Source of the DNA: an uncultured Lachnospiraceae bacterium
GTDB lineage: Bacteria; Bacillota; Clostridia; Lachnospirales; Lachnospiraceae
Assembly (NCBI GenBank): GCA_946631295.1
Contig: CAMOZY010000001.1
Location: 62,001 to 126,000 of the forward strand
Length of the DNA: 64,000 nucleotides
Reading direction: 5' to 3'
A program made the translations under genes and the position numbers. Numbering within the stretch: the stretch's first letter is position 1; the number at the start of each line of letters is the position of its first letter. Shown piece after piece: positions 61,677-64,000 of the stretch. A model generated the notes under the pieces. The model searched no databases. It was not told the DNA's origin and saw nothing but the letters and a program-made list of their open reading frames with translations.

Positions 61677-63299
61677 TTAGTTTGTTTGAAGTGCAGTACC
61701 TTCTATGGCATAAAGTCCGGGAAACGGTTCATCCATGATACCGATATACCAGCTTTCATAATTGAACGGGAACATGTCTCCGTAAGAAGCCCTTACTTCC
61801 TCACCGTCTCTTCTATAGATGAAGGGAAGATCATCCTCATCCAGATCACAGAAATCTGAAAAATCAGATCCCCACGGACGAAGGACTACTCTTATCTCAA
61901 CCCACTCATAATCCTCATCATATACATATGTATCAAAGAAGAGGTAATCCTGAAGGATAAACATTGTGGATTCCGGATCCACGTTGATCCATGTCTGTCC
62001 GAGTTCGGATCCGAGAATATTTCCTCTGTCGCCTACCAGCCATCCGGAAAGGGTCCCGTCCGAATACCAGGACATTTCAACATCCATATCGAGATCTCCG
62101 TCGGTATCAACAAGCTGGAAATGAACGATTTCTGTTCCGTCAAATCCCGGTTCAAAATCAAATGTTGCAAGACAGTCATAGGAATATGTGACAAGATCTG
62201 TATAAGCCGGCGATGCATCGGCGTAGATCCACCATCCGTACCAGCCCCTCTGCCAGTAATCCCTGACTGCATCTGAAGCATATTCAGCCTGTGAATAACG
62301 GGTCTCACCTGTAAAGCACTCGCCATTAAGTGCAATGCTGTCGATAACTCCCATGAACTCATCACTGAGTAATGTATCCATATCGGGAGCATAGCTGCAG
62401 ATGAAAACTCCCATTAATTCGGCAGCTGTATTGGAGTAAACATAGTCCAGTGGAAGAATGTATTCAGCAACATACCGTCCGTCATATCCTTCATATGTAT
62501 ACAGATACCCGGGCATTCCGTTTGAATAGATGGTCTCTACCTGATAATCACAGTTTTCCTCTATCGAGTACATCTCATCATCTATCAGGGCCCAGCCGCC
62601 AAATCCGCTGACGTAAATCGTCTGGGATCCGTCATGTGATACAAGGTCTCCTTCTTCCGATCCTTCAGTCTCACGAAGACCAGGTCCGTAATGTACTGAA
62701 TAGATCCCGGCACCGTAAACAAATTCTCCGCCGTTTGAAACTGCAGTACCTCCGCCAAGATTAACGGTATCGGCATCAGGATCAACCTGGATTGATGCAA
62801 GTACTGCAAGGGGGATATCGTCGGTATATTTAAATCCTTCGCCTGTTACAACTACGATCTTCTTGCCTATCTTGGCCCAGATAACAAATTTTTTCTTATA
62901 AGAGCAGCCCTTCCATGTGGTACCGTCCAAAGAGAATTCTATCTCCTTGTAGCTCTCATCCCCGTCCATCGTATACTCAACTAATTTCTTAGCATCATCC
63001 TTTTCGGTAACCTGAAGAATAAGTGCATTTAGGTCTTCATCAAGCAGCATGATCTCAGAGTCGGAAACAGTCGTTTCAGCTTCCATTCCCTTGGGAACAA
63101 GAAGTGTAAATACACCGACCTCTTCTTCCTTTCCCTTTACCTCGGGAACCTCGAGTGCATTCTCGTCCTCTTCTTCTGTCTTCTCCTCGGTCTCAGCCTG
63201 TGCGGGTTCTTTTCCGCAGCCGGACATGGTACATGCCGCCATCATCAGACCAAGCATAACAGCAAGTCCTTTTTTTCTAAGAGTCATCATCCTGCTCAT
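61677..63299 (-). CDS. Large lipoprotein B with RGWYGWW domain (paralogue of 55111-56703)
   Basis: A 540-residue lipoprotein with lipobox TMSGCGK. It keeps the layout of lipoprotein A: an acidic spacer, VFTLLVPKGMEAE, KKIVVVTGEGFKYTDDIPLAVLASI, DLVSHDGSQTIYVSGFGGW, QRGWYGWWIYADAS and a closing FPFNYESWYIGIMDEPFPG. Lipoprotein A ends almost identically (FPFNYDSWYVNVMNDPFPG), showing the two share all domains. It lies 16 bases after a DUF5711-like gene and 56 before LacI-GGDEF B. It could be an extracellular partner in signalling, but no binding motif is recognised. AGGGGAG precedes the ATG. Confidence 0.75.
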   Translation of the reverse strand: MSRMMTLRKKGLAVMLGLMMAACTMSGCGKEPAQAETEEKTEEEDENALEVPEVKGKEEEVGVFTLLVPKGMEAETTVSDSEIMLLDEDLNALILQVTEKDDAKKLVEYTMDGDESYKEIEFSLDGTTWKGCSYKKKFVIWAKIGKKIVVVTGEGFKYTDDIPLAVLASIQVDPDADTVNLGGGTAVSNGGEFVYGAGIYSVHYGPGLRETEGSEEGDLVSHDGSQTIYVSGFGGWALIDDEMYSIEENCDYQVETIYSNGMPGYLYTYEGYDGRYVAEYILPLDYVYSNTAAELMGVFICSYAPDMDTLLSDEFMGVIDSIALNGECFTGETRYSQAEYASDAVRDYWQRGWYGWWIYADASPAYTDLVTYSYDCLATFDFEPGFDGTEIVHFQLVDTDGDLDMDVEMSWYSDGTLSGWLVGDRGNILGSELGQTWINVDPESTMFILQDYLFFDTYVYDEDYEWVEIRVVLRPWGSDFSDFCDLDEDDLPFIYRRDGEEVRASYGDMFPFNYESWYIGIMDEPFPGLYAIEGTALQTN

Positions 63300-63315
63300 C
63301 TTCTCTCCCCTTATA

Positions 63316-64000
63316 TCAGTTAAGTCTTACTGTATCTATGGATGTATTCGTCGAAAGCACATATCTGAATGCATTCTCGGTGGGAACTATCAGTCTGATG
63401 CTGTTCCTGAAGGAATCATCGAACTTTACTTTCCCCCTGTATGTATAGATGATGCAGTTTGATTCATTATAGATGACCAGATCATCCTTCTCAAAAAGCA
63501 CATCGGTATATTCGAAATCAATGTCATACTTTCCGACAAGCGTGTCGGAATTGTTATAAACGCTCATTCTGTATTTCACTCCCGGATCATCGGATCTGAA
63601 TACGATTCCAATATACCCGTTTCCGGAAAAAACAGATCTTATCTCATCGGATATCAGATGCTCTCCGATAGATTCAGGCTGGTCAGAACCCTTGTAGAAC
63701 ATGTATCTCTCATCACCGACCGCATACGCGGTGGAATCATCAAGGAAGCCGACTTCAGGCACTACAAGATCCGTGTAATCATAACTGCTTACAAGGAAGT
63801 CCGTATAGTTGTCACCGACTTCAGTGAGATTATAGAATGCTACCGTTGACTTGACTGTTCCCGCATCCACATAGATAAAGCTTACACACAGAAGGGTTCC
63901 GGAAGGGGACAGTGCTATATCAACCGGATAACCGCTTCCCGACATATGCATCTGACCGCTGTACAGAAGATCACCGCCCGGTGAATAAGTATTGATCAGT
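63316..64000 (-). CDS. DUF5711-like beta-propeller protein, 5' end beyond window
   Basis: The reading frame is open from the right edge, so the track start at 63951 is not the true start. Residues before it read INTYSPGGDLLYSGQ, in frame. The protein shows repeating blade-like motifs (VDIALSPSGTLLCVSF, VVPEVGFLDDSTAYAVGD) and ends IVPTENAFRYVLSTNTSIDTVRLN, which fits the short-strand propellers annotated DUF5711 in Lachnospiraceae (from memory). Probably a membrane-anchored extracytoplasmic protein, but its N terminus is not visible. It lies 16 bases before lipoprotein B and is likely in the same operon with LacI-GGDEF B. Confidence 0.65.
   Translation of the reverse strand, partial: LINTYSPGGDLLYSGQMHMSGSGYPVDIALSPSGTLLCVSFIYVDAGTVKSTVAFYNLTEVGDNYTDFLVSSYDYTDLVVPEVGFLDDSTAYAVGDERYMFYKGSDQPESIGEHLISDEIRSVFSGNGYIGIVFRSDDPGVKYRMSVYNNSDTLVGKYDIDFEYTDVLFEKDDLVIYNESNCIIYTYRGKVKFDDSFRNSIRLIVPTENAFRYVLSTNTSIDTVRLN

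Overview
The window looks like a chromosomal segment of an anaerobic Firmicute of the Lachnospiraceae (Butyrivibrio/Roseburia-like). I infer this from an intracellular beta-mannan utilisation cluster built on GH130 phosphorylases, LplB/LplC-type CUT1 sugar transport, numerous lipoproteins with clean lipoboxes, AAGGAGG-type ribosome binding sites and moderate GC. This is an inference from gene content, not a database match.

Layout. 0-2.8 kb: the 5' part of a CpsB/YwqE-type tyrosine phosphatase, a cohesin-like surface protein, and a divergent polytopic membrane protein preceded by a short leader ORF. 2.9-6.6 kb: a three-gene operon (D-aspartate-ligase-like ATP-grasp, aspartate racemase, variant MurE) that looks like a D-amino-acid peptidoglycan module. 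6.6-11.9 kb: an EEP hydrolase, pgi and glgX. 11.9-13.8 kb: a cobalamin-riboswitch leader driving a tandem DUF4430 (transcobalamin-like) surface protein and an ECF S-component. 13.9-23.6 kb: a ten-gene minus-strand ABC operon with one very large solute-binding lipoprotein, two permeases, two complete ATPases and five small membrane proteins of unknown role, behind one promoter flanked by two identical-core operators. 23.9-26.2 kb: tRNA-Ser(CGA), a truncated integrase and an AAA ATPase/nuclease, the scar of an integrated element. 26.3-31.3 kb: an ECF sigma factor, a membrane-anchored serpin and three lipoproteins. 31.4-35.4 kb: an EAL protein and a hybrid histidine kinase whose phosphoacceptor His is Arg. 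35.5-45.9 kb: the mannan operon (GH130_2, cellobiose 2-epimerase, GH130_1, CE17 esterase, ManA, GH113, GH36) and its LacI regulator. 46-49.5 kb: an MBOAT acyltransferase, an SGNH partner and an AEC transporter. 49.7-61.6 kb: two LacI-receptor/GGDEF fusion proteins, a three-gene operon of unknown function, an esterase and an OpgB-like phosphoglycerol transferase. 55-63.3 kb also holds two paralogous lipoproteins. A DUF5711-like gene runs off the right edge.

How the genes work together. None of the mannan enzymes has a signal peptide, so oligosaccharides must be imported first. GH36 and CE17 would strip galactose and acetyl groups, GH113 would cut longer chains, GH130_2 and the epimerase/GH130_1 pair would yield mannose-1-phosphate and glucose, and ManA and Pgi would feed glycolysis. 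No transporter or phosphomannomutase lies in the cluster. The nearby ABC operon could supply import, but its operators differ from those of the mannan cluster.

The best candidates for undescribed biology are the ABC operon with repeated [two 4-TM proteins + ATPase] modules, the cytoplasmic LacI-GGDEF receptors, the sigma/serpin unit, and the B12-regulated DUF4430/ECF pair. No CRISPR array, rRNA gene or intact transposon was seen.
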